Notes under the pieces: generated by a model
The model's database searches: none
The model's input: the letters and a program-made list of their open reading frames with translations, nothing else
Told to the model about the DNA's origin: nothing
Assembly (NCBI GenBank): GCA_037833965.1
Contig: AP031357.1
Coordinates: forward strand, 16,264,001 to 16,328,000
DNA: 64,000 nucleotides
Direction of reading: 5' to 3'
DNA from: Marchantia polymorpha subsp. ruderalis
Taxonomy: Eukaryota > Streptophyta > Marchantiopsida > Marchantiales > Marchantiaceae
Made by a program: the position numbers and the translations under genes
In this document: positions 12,758 through 25,457 of the stretch, one piece after another
Numbering within the stretch: the first letter of the stretch is position 1
Layout of the letters: every line of letters starts with the position of its first letter

Positions 12758-15700
12758 GGCGCAGATCTTGGATAAGCTCAGCTGCTGAACGTACTCGCCG
12801 ATCGAGCAGAGCTCTGCGCTCGCACCCGGCCTCGCTGCTAAATTGGGCTTCTAAAGGAATCTGCTGCTCCGATCAGCCAGTCGTCAGCCGGGATCCCTTT
12901 GAGAGGAGTCCTACTGTCCATGCACGAAGACTACACGCGTTGTTCCATATCCGGATCTGTCAAATCTGAGCTCTACGGATTGAGCCTTGAGGATGAGGAG
13001 CTAGCTGCGATCTCAAGTTCGTTAGGCCTGGGAGACAGAAGCAGACCCACGTGCCAAGGGCAAGGGACGGGGACGACAAGTGCGACCAGCTCGCAGCCTC
13101 ACCCTTGGCAGGATAGCGAGCGAGTGAGAACTGAGAAGTGGGAGAAGGCTGCGAGGAATGGTGAGACAGACTACCGAGCAGCTGCCCTGCCCCATATATA
13201 CGATCACGGCCATATAGTTTCGGTCAATCATAGACATGCTGAAATATTAAAGTCTCGACCGACGGATTTGCAAGGTACAATGCCCCCCTCGCTCAGAGCT
13301 GTCCAATGGCGCGCAGCATTTAAGGCTGCCATCAATTGCCTACTACTGTCCGGTGAGCCACTCCAGTGCTGCCTCGGCCGGAGACGAACTCGTCCATGCG
13401 CTTAAACCTTCGCTGGCTCTTCCCAGACAGAAGAGAACGAATTTTGAATGCAAAAGTGTCTCCCTGTCCCCTTCGACACGACTGGCTGGTTCTTCTCATG
13501 GCTTTTGCAGATATCCTCCGATGTACTGGGGTAGATACCCACTGAACGTACGTCGAATACAGATTGGACTCGCAAATTTCCTCAAGACGACATTTGTTTA
13601 CTGTCGCATATTCGGCTGTGCTAATACAACAGAACTATACCCACCAACTTGGAGCCTCCGAGGTACAAGTTCTCTTCAAGTGCACTAAAAGCTGCATCTC
13701 TACAATATTTCATCCCCAGTAGCTGAGCGGGATCTCACAATTCTACCCCCGTGTCATTATGAAATCTGATCTGGTCGGCTGAACATTAATTTAGTCCTAA
13801 ACTCCCACTAATGTGGAGGCCGTGTTTACAGGAGGGAGTTCTGAAACCTCATGATCACTTCCTAATTTTGATTTTGCTTACAAGATGGTCGCCTCGGTGA
13901 GCTTGCTCCCCAGCTGTAAGCAACAGCGCAGGTTCAAAGGTCGAGCCGTGTGTCCCTTGAGAGTTTAGACCCAGGTCCCAGGCGATTCCAAAGGAAGGCC
14001 CAAGGAACATGCCAGCGACTGTTTCAGTCATGAATATTCTGGTAATAATTCGAGTTACAGTAAGTAGATACTCGTGTCCCGAGAGGAGGACGCAGCATTG
14101 TATCTTAGATCACACAGTACGTCAGATCGCCTTTCGAACCATGTAAATCTGAACAGCAAGAGCTTTCAGTGACTCAGACTCTCAGAGGCGTTAAGAGTCG
14201 CTTTGAAGATCCCCACATGACTGTACTTGACGCAAGCAGGTCCTGTGCTGATGCAGCTTCCAAACACCAGCGTTATATCGGAATGCATCTCTTGCTCAAG
14301 GTTTTTACGATTTCAAAATTACTATATTGAGAATCTTGTAAGGCGACTACACTGCATATAGCTTTATATCTCCAGCATGAGTCTCTGCTATATGCCGTGA
14401 TGGTGGCCTCATAAATCGCTCCTCTCCAAAATAAAACCCCCGCTTTACACGAGTGACTATGTGTAAGAAGGTTGCAGACGGCTTTACTGAACTAAATCTT
14501 AGTCGGATTATCAGCCTGCATAGTAAGATATCATTGTACAAAATATACAACAACATCGGATGAAATAAATATATAAACGATCAATCGTATATTCTATAAT
14601 TCTACTTTTTTATTTATATTGTTCAACTACGTCGTTTCGCTCCATAAGTAACCATGGCTGAACAGCTCGTGATTGGGTTTCAGGTGCTTCGTGCGTTCAT
14701 GCCAGATGCACCTTGCTGACTCCACAAGCATGTGGTGAGGTGTCCTGAACCTTCCTGTCAATGCTATCAACATGTGAGCGATTGCTGACGTACCATTTGG
14801 TTTCTCCAGAATTATTCATAACCAGCGGTTGGTACCCTAGTAACCAAGTAAGTGAAAAGTGAAAGGTCCCCATGTCCCTGTCATGATATATGAACATCAT
14901 GTAAGTGGCAATCTCCAAACTCTTCTTCATGAGTTTCGATGTGGTGGAATGGATATCTGTCGTGATTTCTCCTTTACTATTCATTTCTCTTCTTCCTGCC
15001 TAGTACCTTGTTTAATTCCTGACACCCACTCACTTGGGGTATGTTTGTTCTAGTCCGCCTTTTTGATGAGCTTCTCTACAAGTCTAGAGGGTGGCACACA
15101 TTTACAACCTGTTTTAACTCCTCTGTGCCGTTCCAGGAGAAATCTCATTCTCGAAGCCAATGCGTGGAGAGGAGGTTATTCAATGATCAAACTTCTAACA
15201 TCTGGGAGCACTATCACTGCTTGTACAAGATTCTGGTGAAAGACATGGGCTTTTTGAAAAAGACTATAGGTTGTCATTCCATTATTCCTTCCATAACCTC
15301 TCATACATCTCCCAAAAGCATTTCTGGAATTGAAGACACATGAATCCATTGAATCAGCTGAACATGGACAGTCTCTTTACTTTTCTTGACTCACGCTATA
15401 CATTCAGTGCTCAAGCATGAACACAGAGAAACATCGAGCCTCGACGATGATCTCAATGCATTCTCGGTCAAACTTCTTTCGATAACTTACGTGAACGTCC
15501 ATCAAATACACATACATGTGCGGATGACTGTCTTTCGTATCAGTACATCCCAGAACTCGTTCTTCAATAGGCTGCCCTGCGCTGCAAATCTGCATTCAGA
15601 AGTTTCTTTGCATGCCACTGACATGAGAGAAGGAAAACATGTTTGTGCAGGTCAGCAACTTTCCAGGAATCATCACCTTTTCATAGGTTCATGTCTTCTG

Positions 15701-18700
15701 TCTGACGTTGCAACCTGTTTTGTTCCAAAGATTTGACACTGAACTGGAGATTAACCCGATGGCTACTGCTGCAATTTTCTTCTGAATTGGCTGCAGAGGG
15801 TTTGGAAGCTTTGAAGTCCTTACGGGGGAGATGATATTGACCTATACCGAACACCGTAAAATGCTTTTGATATAAGCAATAAATTTTAATGCAAGAATCA
15901 CGTTCCCAGATATGATGTATGATGATGATGATGATCCTTTAACTCTTCCCACAAGTTTTCTTCGCTGGAATTCAAAACTTACTCGAGATAAGATTTTTCT
16001 TCCGATTGGTTTTGTAAAAGTTGGAAAGCAATGCTGGCATGTAAGAAATTGAACATCAATGAACGAGTACAATTATGTGAGAATCAAGGTCTCCATTCCT
16101 CAAGTACGGTGTACTGCCCAAAAGTATCTCGCAACTTAAGGGACAGTTCAAAGAATGATACGGCCCACAGAGGATCTGTCAAAGGGCGATCGATGCGGTA
16201 AATCTTTCGTAATTGCATTTTCTACTGAGTTTTGAACTTTGAAGTGCTAAATTGAATGAATACGAACTTGACCGGATCAAGAGTGGGTAAAGATGGACCA
16301 AACCAGAAATTGTACACTAACTGTATCCAAATCTGGAGCATAAGGGCTGCTGCCAGTAATAATGACTGGGACCAAACAGGTCAAAGTCGACGAATTTCTC
16401 TTCATGAAAGAGCGTGTCACATACATGGAAAGTCGAAAATTTAAGAGCCTCGCTATTATCTCAAACGATAATGAAATTCATGTCAGTGGCTAAAAGTTTC
16501 AGCAATCACGAACAAAAAGAGGTGTATCTTGGATGAGATATCGTACAACTGATGATGACCCAAAGTAGCATCTCTCTAGGATCTCTCTTTATATCCATTT
16601 CTCGAAATGACTTTTCCGCTGCTGCTGCTGCTTTAGACAATATGAGCTTTCTTCGCTGAGAAAGCCGAGTACTTCGAAACATGACATTCCTTCTCCATGT
16701 TCCCTCGCAGCAGTACTTACATTCAGAGTGCATTTCAATTCGAAGTGAGGAAGCCTAGAATCGAGACATTGTTCATGTCAAGCAGTCTGATAATGTTATG
16801 TACCGCGTTCTGTGCTCCAGTATGGTTGTACAAACATGCTCAGATGTCTATGAAGAATCACAATGGATGAAGATCATCGTACCCGATACTCCCTTAATAA
16901 ACTGACACAGTAGCTCCGATCCAGCTTCGGTCTTAATTATGGATAGCTCAACTCAGCTCTGTATTCAAAAACACTGAACACTCTGGTACTATGTTCGATT
17001 CCAAGCACCTCGCGAAACCGCTCCTGTAGCTTGGGGAATGATGTCACGACCTTCTCTTACTTGCGGCTAATGAACGAAGGACAACGTTCCCGAATCTGCG
17101 AAGTCAGAAAGTAAATCGCATCTTACGCTTTAAATTGACTCATTCAGGAATTTGCTTGATCATTTCGCACAAGTTTGCAATGCTGGAACAATTTTGACAT
17201 TCTATCAAATGCTCAGCATGCCTTGCAGCATATACGTGGGACTAGTACAAAAACCCACTAATCATTCTGAGATTACACATTCGGAATTGAAATCTGTTAC
17301 TATCAGGTGCATGCTCAAACCACCTGAAGATGATGACCAGAGTCACAAGTCACAGGTGCCAGCTCTTGTGTACAGCTCTGATTGGTGTCCTTTTTCCACA
17401 TCTCGAGCACGCATGATGAACACTCCACATCTCAGAACGACAATCTCTTGACCCAAAGATCGGTATAACTTTTGTTCAGAAGGTTAGATGAGCATGACCA
17501 GGATAGCCTGAGAACATGAAAGTGATTCGATCTCGCTGTCTGAAGATTGTGTCGACTTTGGTTGAGAGCAAAAGGAGATTATCATGGTTCGCAGCATAGT
17601 TCCGTTCGTCCAAGGCTTGGGCTTCTGAGCATTGTACTTGAACAAGTCACACCACCTTTACGGCGGCATTTCATGTCCTTTCCTTTCGATCGATCATCAG
17701 AATTAAATTCTTGGACTCTTGTAGGTGTTATGAGCATCGAGATTGATCACACGAAGTTAAAAGAATCTAATAATTATCCTGCTCTCATTGTGTTATCAGG
17801 ACCTCTTGGGAGAATTAACAATCTTTGCTGAGATTTTGACTTCTGGAAGCGAACAGAAAGACTTCTACACAAGCCATTGATATTGCTTCAAGAGTAGAAT
17901 TTGAGGAGTGCTTCGTCTTCTTCTTCTAATTTGCTAATGGATGCACCTCACCAGACTACATTCTAAATACATTCCTCGGTAAATGCAGACGGCTGGGTCG
18001 CCTCGGCTTCCTGACCTGGTCATTATATTCAAGGACGAGAGATTGAGTCATTTGCTTCCTCTCGGCACGACTCTTGTGCTCCACTCAAGCAAGTCATCTC
18101 CTTGCAGCGAAATAATACGTAATCATTGTGACTCTTCATTCGTGTTATCTGTGTGCAAGTCTTCCGAAAAGCACGTGGACCTCAACTCTTCACTTTTCTC
18201 AGAAGCAATTCTGGCTGAACGCGAGAGCGGCCACTCGAAAGCATCCGGCTCAGAAAAAGCAAGTTTCATGCCGCCGCTCAAGTGCAACATATCCTCGCAC
18301 GACAAGACACTTGGCCGCTTCTGCCAGTAAGCAAAAGATATGCTTTCCATCTCCTGCTTTATTTCTGACACCGAAACTCTACCAACAGCACTGAGCACCC
18401 CCTTCCACATTAATAGCACGTCTGGAATCGGAAACTAGCAAGATCCAGCTGCCACAAGCAAGAAAGCAGACATTCTCAACATGTCCACTACTTTCAAGCG
18501 ACTTTGTGCATACAGTACCCTTAGTTCATTGTCCACACCCGCACATAGCTGCTGAGAAACATCTCGCCAAGTAAGTACCCACAAGAGCAATCGGAGTAGC
18601 ATTGCAGTTCTTGACCCTGAGGTCGCTGCCAATATCAGCGATCACGTAGCCTTTTAGAAATAGTCAGTCCATTTTATCAAAACTGGAAGGGGTAGATCAC

Positions 18701-21600
18701 ACTCAAATCCTGACTGTCGAGTTCCCCCAAATTTTAATTCCCAGGGTTTTCCGTTGGTAAGAGATCACAGACCGAACTTCCAATTCACCACATCTCATTC
18801 CGGACGAACAAGCAGAGGTGACAGAGTCGCGGCACCATATTAGCTGACTATCTGGACACACACGACACTCGCCAGGTTTGGAAGCTAGCTGAGTGTGTGC
18901 TGCTGTTGTGGTGATCCAAACAGGTACCTCGGCTTCTTGAAACACAAATCAGGATCGATGTAAAACAAGTTTTCACGATACATTATATTAGATTACATAG
19001 AATCAACTCCTGATTACAACTGCAGCACACGCTCAATGAAAGAAAGTGTCTCTTGGCAATTAAGATCCCGTATAGCGCCACACAGGCTGTAACATTCTTG
19101 GCTTGTGGTAGGCACCGAATTCACTGCAGCAGTAGGGGTGAGGTATCTGAGCTCTATCGGTCAGATCAATGTCAATATACTCAACGGAATGTTTGCCGAC
19201 AATTTAAGCTCTCCTAGCGTGAAATTGGTCAGCGAATATGTTGCTGTTTGTTTTTTTCGTTGCACTACGGTTGTTCTTTTTGAGTTCCACATTTTCAGAC
19301 TTGAGTGATGATTGGATCCTTGCTGTGTTACCACTGCTTCCTCGCTGACGATCAAAGACTGAGGGGGGTCAGAACCTCATCACAGAGAAACAATGACGTG
19401 ACAATTGTGAGTCCACGGAGTTCATGTCATCGTCACCAAAGAGAAACGAATATACAAACTCCATCTGCTGTTCGACCGTTAAAAATCTGCTAAAAATCCG
19501 GTGTTGCAGTTGAAACTGAATGATACAGTCTCGGCGTCCTTAGATTCTGCTGACTTCTCGAGGATGAAGGTATGAGCTGTAAAAGTTCATACTCATCAAT
19601 CCTCAGTATGGAGTGCCCACCTCTGCTTTTCATCGATCGATGAAATCTGAACTTTCAGAATCTCTGTCGACCTCTCTAACGAACTCGAATCTTCTTTCCG
19701 CAGACTGGAGAATATAAATACCGGACAAGCAGAAACGTGGACATCGGAAGGGATGACACAAAAAAGCCATATCCTCTACCGTCCGTCACCTAAACTGTGA
19801 TTTCAGAATAAGGTCCTCAGAGAATGATCCCCGTTCAGATCGGACAACAAGGAACCTTCTCTTAATGGTATTTGTGCGGAGAACGCACATCACACGATCG
19901 AAAGACTAAGCTTTTACCAAAAGGTCTGGACTCAGTCTGGTGTGCCTCACCTTTTGGCTTCTGAGGACAGATCGAAACTGGCACAACAGACTGCAACGGT
20001 TGTTGGTCCTGCTGGCAATCGTGAAAAGGAGGGAACAAACTTTAATGTCCATGAGATTTCATAAATCTGAATAAGTTCTCGCGGTGATTACTTCCAGATC
20101 GAGATCTTTGATAATTTGGGATTGACATTTTGGACACAACCTCCACCTTGATATAGTGAGTGACATCAGAGATAAGTGCAGTGGTCTCTTCATATCCCCA
20201 TATCCATCTCCAGGAACACACATGTATGACCGCAACCCCACGCACACAGTTCTGGCAGATATTTTTTTACTCACTGTTTCCTGTATGCGCCCCTGCTGTT
20301 TTCATCTTTTTTCTAATATATAATAACATGTGTGAAGTCTTTTGATTTTGACCATGATAACCAGATCTGGAGTGTGCTTGATCTTACGGTATCTCCGAGT
20401 CTCATCACTGTCGTCTTTTGCTGGGAAAATTAACACGAGTCGGTCAGGCTCTCAGGAGAATTGAGTACGCAATGCTGATGAAACCCGTGTCACTTTCGGA
20501 ATGCTCGAAGCCTTAGATTCTACAGGAAGCTCACTGGGCGTAGTTTTTAAATTGTAAATCATGTAAACTGGCGTCACAGCACGAGTGATTAGCCAACCAT
20601 GCATGAACAAAGATCTGCTTAAATCATTGTTCAAAGAGTACAGTCTGTGCTATTACACATCAAGCATCATGAGGATACTGGAAGAATAAGATGGCTCGAT
20701 AAGTAGGCTATATACTTGTGCAGCAATCAAGTTGTTGCAGGACTCGATAAAACACAAGGTTTTCGTGGAGAATCCGGTGCTGGTCAGGAAGACAATCGGC
20801 GACGAACAATGAGCTTCACCATCACAGACGGCGAGGTACATGAGGGAAAAAAACACGAGCTTGCACAGCCTCGTTTGTCTGGTTAAACTCAAGATGGAGG
20901 CATATGGACAGTTCAGAGGCAGATTCCTCTCAATCTCTCTCGCACGCAGGCTATGAGTTGACATCGTAGGCCAAACTCTTTGGGCCAGTGATGGCTTCAA
21001 ACTTGAATTGAGAGAGAAAAGGTCCCAATCGGTTGAGTCAAATTCATGTGATTTGTTCGAGTCAATGATTTTGATGCTCTGAGGGATTGAAGAGTCACGG
21101 GGCCTGATTCACCTACCTCCAGGACCTGAACAACAAGCAACGCAGGCATCATCTCTTCGTCACTTATGGAATCTCTGGCATCATACGACTTCTTTAATCA
21201 CGGAGAAACTTCAGGATCTGAACGTGAGTCAAAGAAAGTCGCCTGTCAGTGCCACCGAATGGTACTACTATCTACCATAAACATTCATAATTGCCATTGT
21301 CGCGCCTCACACGAAGACGGAACGCAAACTCTCGGCAAATCGAAAGACAGCGACTGCTGCATTTCATTGCACTCCCTGTTCTGCTTCTCTTCTAGCTAAA
21401 CGACACCCCCTCCCCCTACTCCCAATCATCGTCCACCGTCTTCATCAATCTCTCAGCCTTTCCACAGACTGTACTGTACTGCCGGCACTCGCCCCTCATC
21501 AAATCCGCCAGCCTCGGCTGAAGTTATCCATGCTTCCTTTAGACTGGTGTCCAACGACTTAAATTTCCAGTCTCTTAAACATCTCATCATCATAACCTTG
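12758..21600. other. Long unassigned moderate-GC region
   Basis: About 8.8 kb upstream of the GDSL gene with no recognisable coding gene. All frames are short, and none shows a motif or an exon chain I could join. Simple repeats are present: an ATG-type microsatellite at 15913-15934 and a GCT-type one at 16617-16631. One minus-strand stretch (about 18570-18650) reads like a small exon between a weak AG and a GT, but I could not link it to a gene. Degenerate genes or non-coding transcripts are possible. Confidence 0.4.
13195..13200 (-). promoter_or_regulatory. Possible TATA box of the GDSL gene
   Basis: On the minus strand this reads TATATATG about 440 bases upstream of the start codon. It is the best TATA-like element in the moderate-GC upstream region. 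The implied leader is long, so the call is weak. Confidence 0.22.
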
Positions 21601-21838
21601 GGACCTATATCTTACAAACCCTAAACAACCTTATCATTACAATAGTCTTCCACTTAAGGACTCACTTTGAATACTAAATTTTTGATTCGTATTTAACGTT
21701 TTCATTTCCAGATCATTTGTGTAGAGTTCCAATGTACAAAAAATGTACGATATGACATCATTTCAAAAATGAAAAAATAAAATTCAAACAAATTTAGTGG
21801 GTGAATATGAAATTAATAATGAATTTAGCCCCTCCTAT

Positions 21839-21877
21839 CGCGAGTGCCAAAGACTTTTTTGAATCTTTGGCATCGCG
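21839..21877. repeat. Inverted repeat (hairpin), arms 14-15 bp
   Basis: The left arm CGCGAGTGCCAAAGA pairs with the right arm TCTTTGGCATCGCG with a single bulged G, around a 10-base T-rich loop. It stands out as GC-rich arms in AT-rich surroundings. Confidence 0.6.
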
Positions 21878-22300
21878 CCACTAATTTTTTGGTTTTTTTG
21901 CCTATTTTCAAGCGCTTCCTTCCCGTTTAACCCCTCCCACCCCCATTTAATAATACGTGTATCATGCACCATATGATACTCCCATTTTCCCCGGGTGTCA
22001 CATAATCATTTTGGCGCTAGATATGTCATGATACGAAGAAATAAAAGACTAGATTATTGGAACGAGATATTTGCATCTCGGCCTTTTCCCAATCCCGCAC
22101 TTGATGGTTAGACTTCTCGCGCTTGACTTCACTTCCCCAGAGCATAGAATGAGGTAGTAGTCTAGTCTCGAATATGAAATTTACAGTGAAATTTTTGAAA
22201 ATGTTAAAATCCCTGAAATTCATAATGAATTGGTTGAAAATGTTGATCCTTGTACTTAAGTGGGAAGTTACTGTAATTTATGAACTTCCATGAGTTTAAT

Positions 22301-22343
22301 ACCACTAGTGTTGCATCAAAATATTTTTGAAGCAACACTGGTG
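22301..22343. repeat. Inverted repeat (hairpin), arms about 19-20 bp
   Basis: The arm with CACTAGTGTTGCATCAAAA (left) pairs with TTTTGAAGCAACACTGGTG (right) with two to three mismatches and a loop of only a few bases. It may be a tiny foldback element or the core of a MITE. Confidence 0.55.
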
Positions 22344-22666
22344 CATATTAGCTCTTGGCTCGTCATTTCTCGCCCTAATGCGACTAGATTAAGTTGTTTG
22401 GATCATCAGTTTTTTCTGATTTCTTGGATAGCAACATAGAGTGGAAATTTGCAAGAATATCACCATTGGTGATTGTCACAGTGGCTAGCAGCTTGCTCAA
22501 CTCCTCATCATTTCTCACGACGATCTCTTAATTTTGTTAGCAAAATTAATTATAACACATTCGTCTGAGCTTGAAATTGGATCAGCAACATTCATACACG
22601 CACCTGTGTACTTTCAAATATTGCGGATCATACTCCCTCTCTTATCAAAAACGCTTCCAATTTTCT

Positions 22667-23248
22667 ACAGTATAACCTATCTAAGTTAATACTGTCGGTA
22701 CTGGCGGTTCTATATTAATTTAGACAGTTTATTAATAAAGAGAAGTTCTATGTTCGCATCATTTGTGGTGGGATTCTTATTTGTACATTGACTAGAGTCA
22801 CTGGTTCTTTATGGAAAGCTAATGTCTAGCGCAGTCGTCAAACCCGTAAGTTGCACTCCAGAGGAAAACAAATCATGCGTGTCGAGAACACAAAGCATTT
22901 TTGAAGTTATTGTTTCTTGAAGGGAGGAGAAGGGAAGACGAGAGAGTGCTCCTACGTGAACAAATGCACTTCGATGTTCTGTCGTTCTTGGCAAGGCTGC
23001 CGCGAGAAATAATCCGAGTCGGGACAATCAGGTCAGGAGTTCCGTGACACATGTTCTTCTTATCCATCCACCTCAGTTGTGGTCTCCGCCCCTCGCAACC
23101 CACATCATTTCTCTTCACCGTTTATTTCTCTACAATGATTATTAATATAAAAAAGTTTTGGGACTGCCTGTGGAATATTAATTATTACATCACGTATTTT
23201 AGAGGTTTATTAATAAATACATTGGCCGACTTGGGACTATACTGTATA
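22667..23248. mobile_element. Possible pogo/Emigrant-like DNA transposon remnant
   Basis: The left end reads TA followed by CAGTATAACC and then a TTAATA-rich tract, which resembles the termini of plant Emigrant/Lemi pogo-like elements. A matching end, ACTATACTG followed by TA, occurs near 23235-23250, preceded by a TTGGCCGACTTGGGAC block of the kind seen near such ends. The interior shows no transposase I can recognise. Only about 10 terminal bases match as inverted repeat, so this is tentative. Confidence 0.28.
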
Positions 23249-23423
23249 TATTAAATATCACAGGTTATTAAGTTAGACAGTATGAATTTAAACAGATTCT
23301 ATTGTAGTTCGGAAACAAGAGGCAAAAAACCAACTCTTAGCCCACTGCAGGATGACGACCTAGATGTGAGGCACCAGAGTTTGGAAGCACTGGTAAATCT
23401 TAAGAGTTGAAAGAGAACCTCTG

Positions 23424-24045
23424 TCATCCAATCTTGAAAGCGATGGTCAGAGTCCTATAAGGGGTCCACACTGAACAAGGAGTGTGTTTCTTGGGAGTAG
23501 GAAGGTGTCTCCAGCTAATATACCACCTCCCAAAATATATATTTCCGATCAATGCGTTGCACCCCCATTTCTCCTGGACACTTTCTGGAGGGTTCTCCTT
23601 CAACCAAGTGGATATAGCGTGCAATGATTTCTTCACAACAGAGAGTTCATCAAAGATCTGAACATGCTCGTTAGAATGCAAGGCGCAATCCATTAGTTGT
23701 TTTTTAGGTAGTATTCAAATCTGAGCACCAGTTTCATTGCGCATTTGTTTGAGAATCTTTTCATCCTTACCTAGCAAGTAGACAATCTGATTATTTGGAA
23801 CTAATAAACGAATTGTGACTAAACTTGACCCCCCGTCCTCGTCGGATCCATTGTTTCCTTTACTATCCACAATTCTTCAGTGAACTCTACATATAGCTTC
23901 TTGGGCTGGTGACTGGTTCTCCCTTTCTCTAGGTTGAGCTCCCTCTCTTGACATCTCTTTTGCGTTCACTGCCTTCCCTTTTCCAACCACCAATTCTTCC
24001 ATATTGTTTTCTAGAGACACCTTGCCTCTTTCGACCTTTACAATC
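23424..24045 (-). pseudogene. KH-domain RNA-binding protein pseudogene
   Basis: One minus-strand frame carries the end of one KH domain (SPAQEAICRVH) and a linker with an acidic GSDEDGG stretch. Most of a second KH domain follows: TIRLLVPNNQIVYLLGK, then MRNETGAQI, then CALHSNEHVQIF, then SVVKKSLHAISTWL. This order matches plant poly(C)-binding-like multi-KH proteins. The frame is broken by TGA at 23877-23879 and again at 23715-23717, and the GxxG loop is GKDE instead of GKGG. There is no intron between the domains, so this may be a retrocopy. Similarity is lost toward 23424. It is not expected to make a functional protein. Confidence 0.62.
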
Positions 24046-24935
24046 TCTTGCCATATCCTTATTCATTTCACGTTATTGATCTCCGTCTAACGCCCAAGAT
24101 GGTAATCACTCTCTATTCACGCTTGGAACTATGTCCGCAATTTTTATATGCCACCAATCTATTGACCTAGATATTTGATGATAATTCATTGTTTGTCAAT
24201 GACTCTTACTATATCTATAGATAGATATATATCTCTCTTTAGATACTATATTATAATATCCGTAATCTATATTTTCTAGAGTGCATAATCATTTGTGATA
24301 GAATCAACTATACTAAATTTTGAGTTAAGATGTTTCATGTGTGCCATTTTAGGCGGAAACTCATAAGTAATAGATTTTTCTTAGGCAATAGATAATTGTT
24401 ACTTGGCATATGTAAGTTGACTTTGAGTTTTTGAATATTTTGTTATGAGTAACCATCATAGGCAAGTCTTTGGTGTTGAAAATCACAAATCCATGAAGTT
24501 ACTTGAGTATATACATAGCGATGTGCGATGAATTTCTACCAAAATTTTACTATGAACTTTTTATTGATGATATTCAAGATTTTAATGAATTTTATTATTT
24601 GTATACAAATGTTATGTGTTTACAACTTTTAAAAGTTAAAACTATTAAGTTGAAAAATAAATTGGATACAAGATGAAATATTTACGTACGAATAATAACA
24701 AGAAATATATTTTTCAAGAATTTTGGAGCTAATCCAAAGAGAAGTAGATCATTTGTCATCTCATCGCGATTTATTTTCTGTAACAAAATGTTGTTTTCTA
24801 GAATCTCACTCAAGTAGTCTTCAAGTTGTGCAAAGTGTATAGAGCCGATGTCTTTTAACATATAAATTTTGGAAAGAAATTTTTATATTTTAGTGTATTT
24901 GATAAATCTTTCTACTTCTAGCGCAATTAACTTCT
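24046..24935. other. AT-rich unassigned sequence
   Basis: No gene or recognisable element is seen. A short T/A-rich TATAGATAGATATATATC tract lies near 24210-24230. Confidence 0.4.
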
Positions 24936-24944
24936 TGATAACAT

Positions 24945-25457
24945 TTAAATTAAATCACAAGTAGATGGTTTATATAGTTGTTTGAGAATTTTTGATTGTA
25001 GAACTTATCTATTCATGTTTGAACTGAATCACAAATGGATGTCTCATATAGTTGTTTGAGAATTGTGATTGTACAACTTATCTATTCATGTTTGAACTGA
25101 ATCACAAATAGATGTCTCATATAATTGTTTGAGAATTGTGATTGTACAACTTATCTATTCATGTTTGAACTGAATCACAAATGGATGTCTCATATAGTTG
25201 TTCGAGAATTTTTGATTGTAGAATTTATCTATTCATGTTTGAATTGAATCACAAATAGATGATTTATATAATTGTTCGAGAATTTTTGATTGTAAAGTTT
25301 ATTTACTCATGTTTGAATTGAATCACAAATAGATGACTCACATAGTTGTTCGAGAATTTTTTATTGTACAACTTATCTATTCATGTTTGGCTTAATTACA
25401 AATGGATCGCTCATATAGTTGTTTGAGAATTTTTGATTGTAAAATTTATCTATTCGT
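24945..25457. repeat. Minisatellite, about seven units of 73-74 bp
   Basis: The landmark AATCACAAxTxGATG recurs at 24953, 25027, 25100, 25173, 25247, 25321 and, as AATTACAA, 25394, giving spacings of 74, 73, 73, 74, 74 and 73. Each unit continues with a GTTGTTxGAGAAT block and TTATCTATTCATGTTTG. Units differ by a few substitutions and one-base indels. No frame stays open through the array, so it is non-coding. Confidence 0.88.

Larger units (their letters stand above)
21601..22664. other. AT-rich intergenic DNA with two strong hairpins
   Basis: There is no gene. Two inverted repeats are listed separately (21839-21877 and 22301-22343). The remainder is AT-rich. Confidence 0.4.

Noticed and set aside
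24945..25457. CRISPR-like array
   Set aside because: The whole 73-74 bp unit is repeated, with no unique spacers, in a plant nuclear context.
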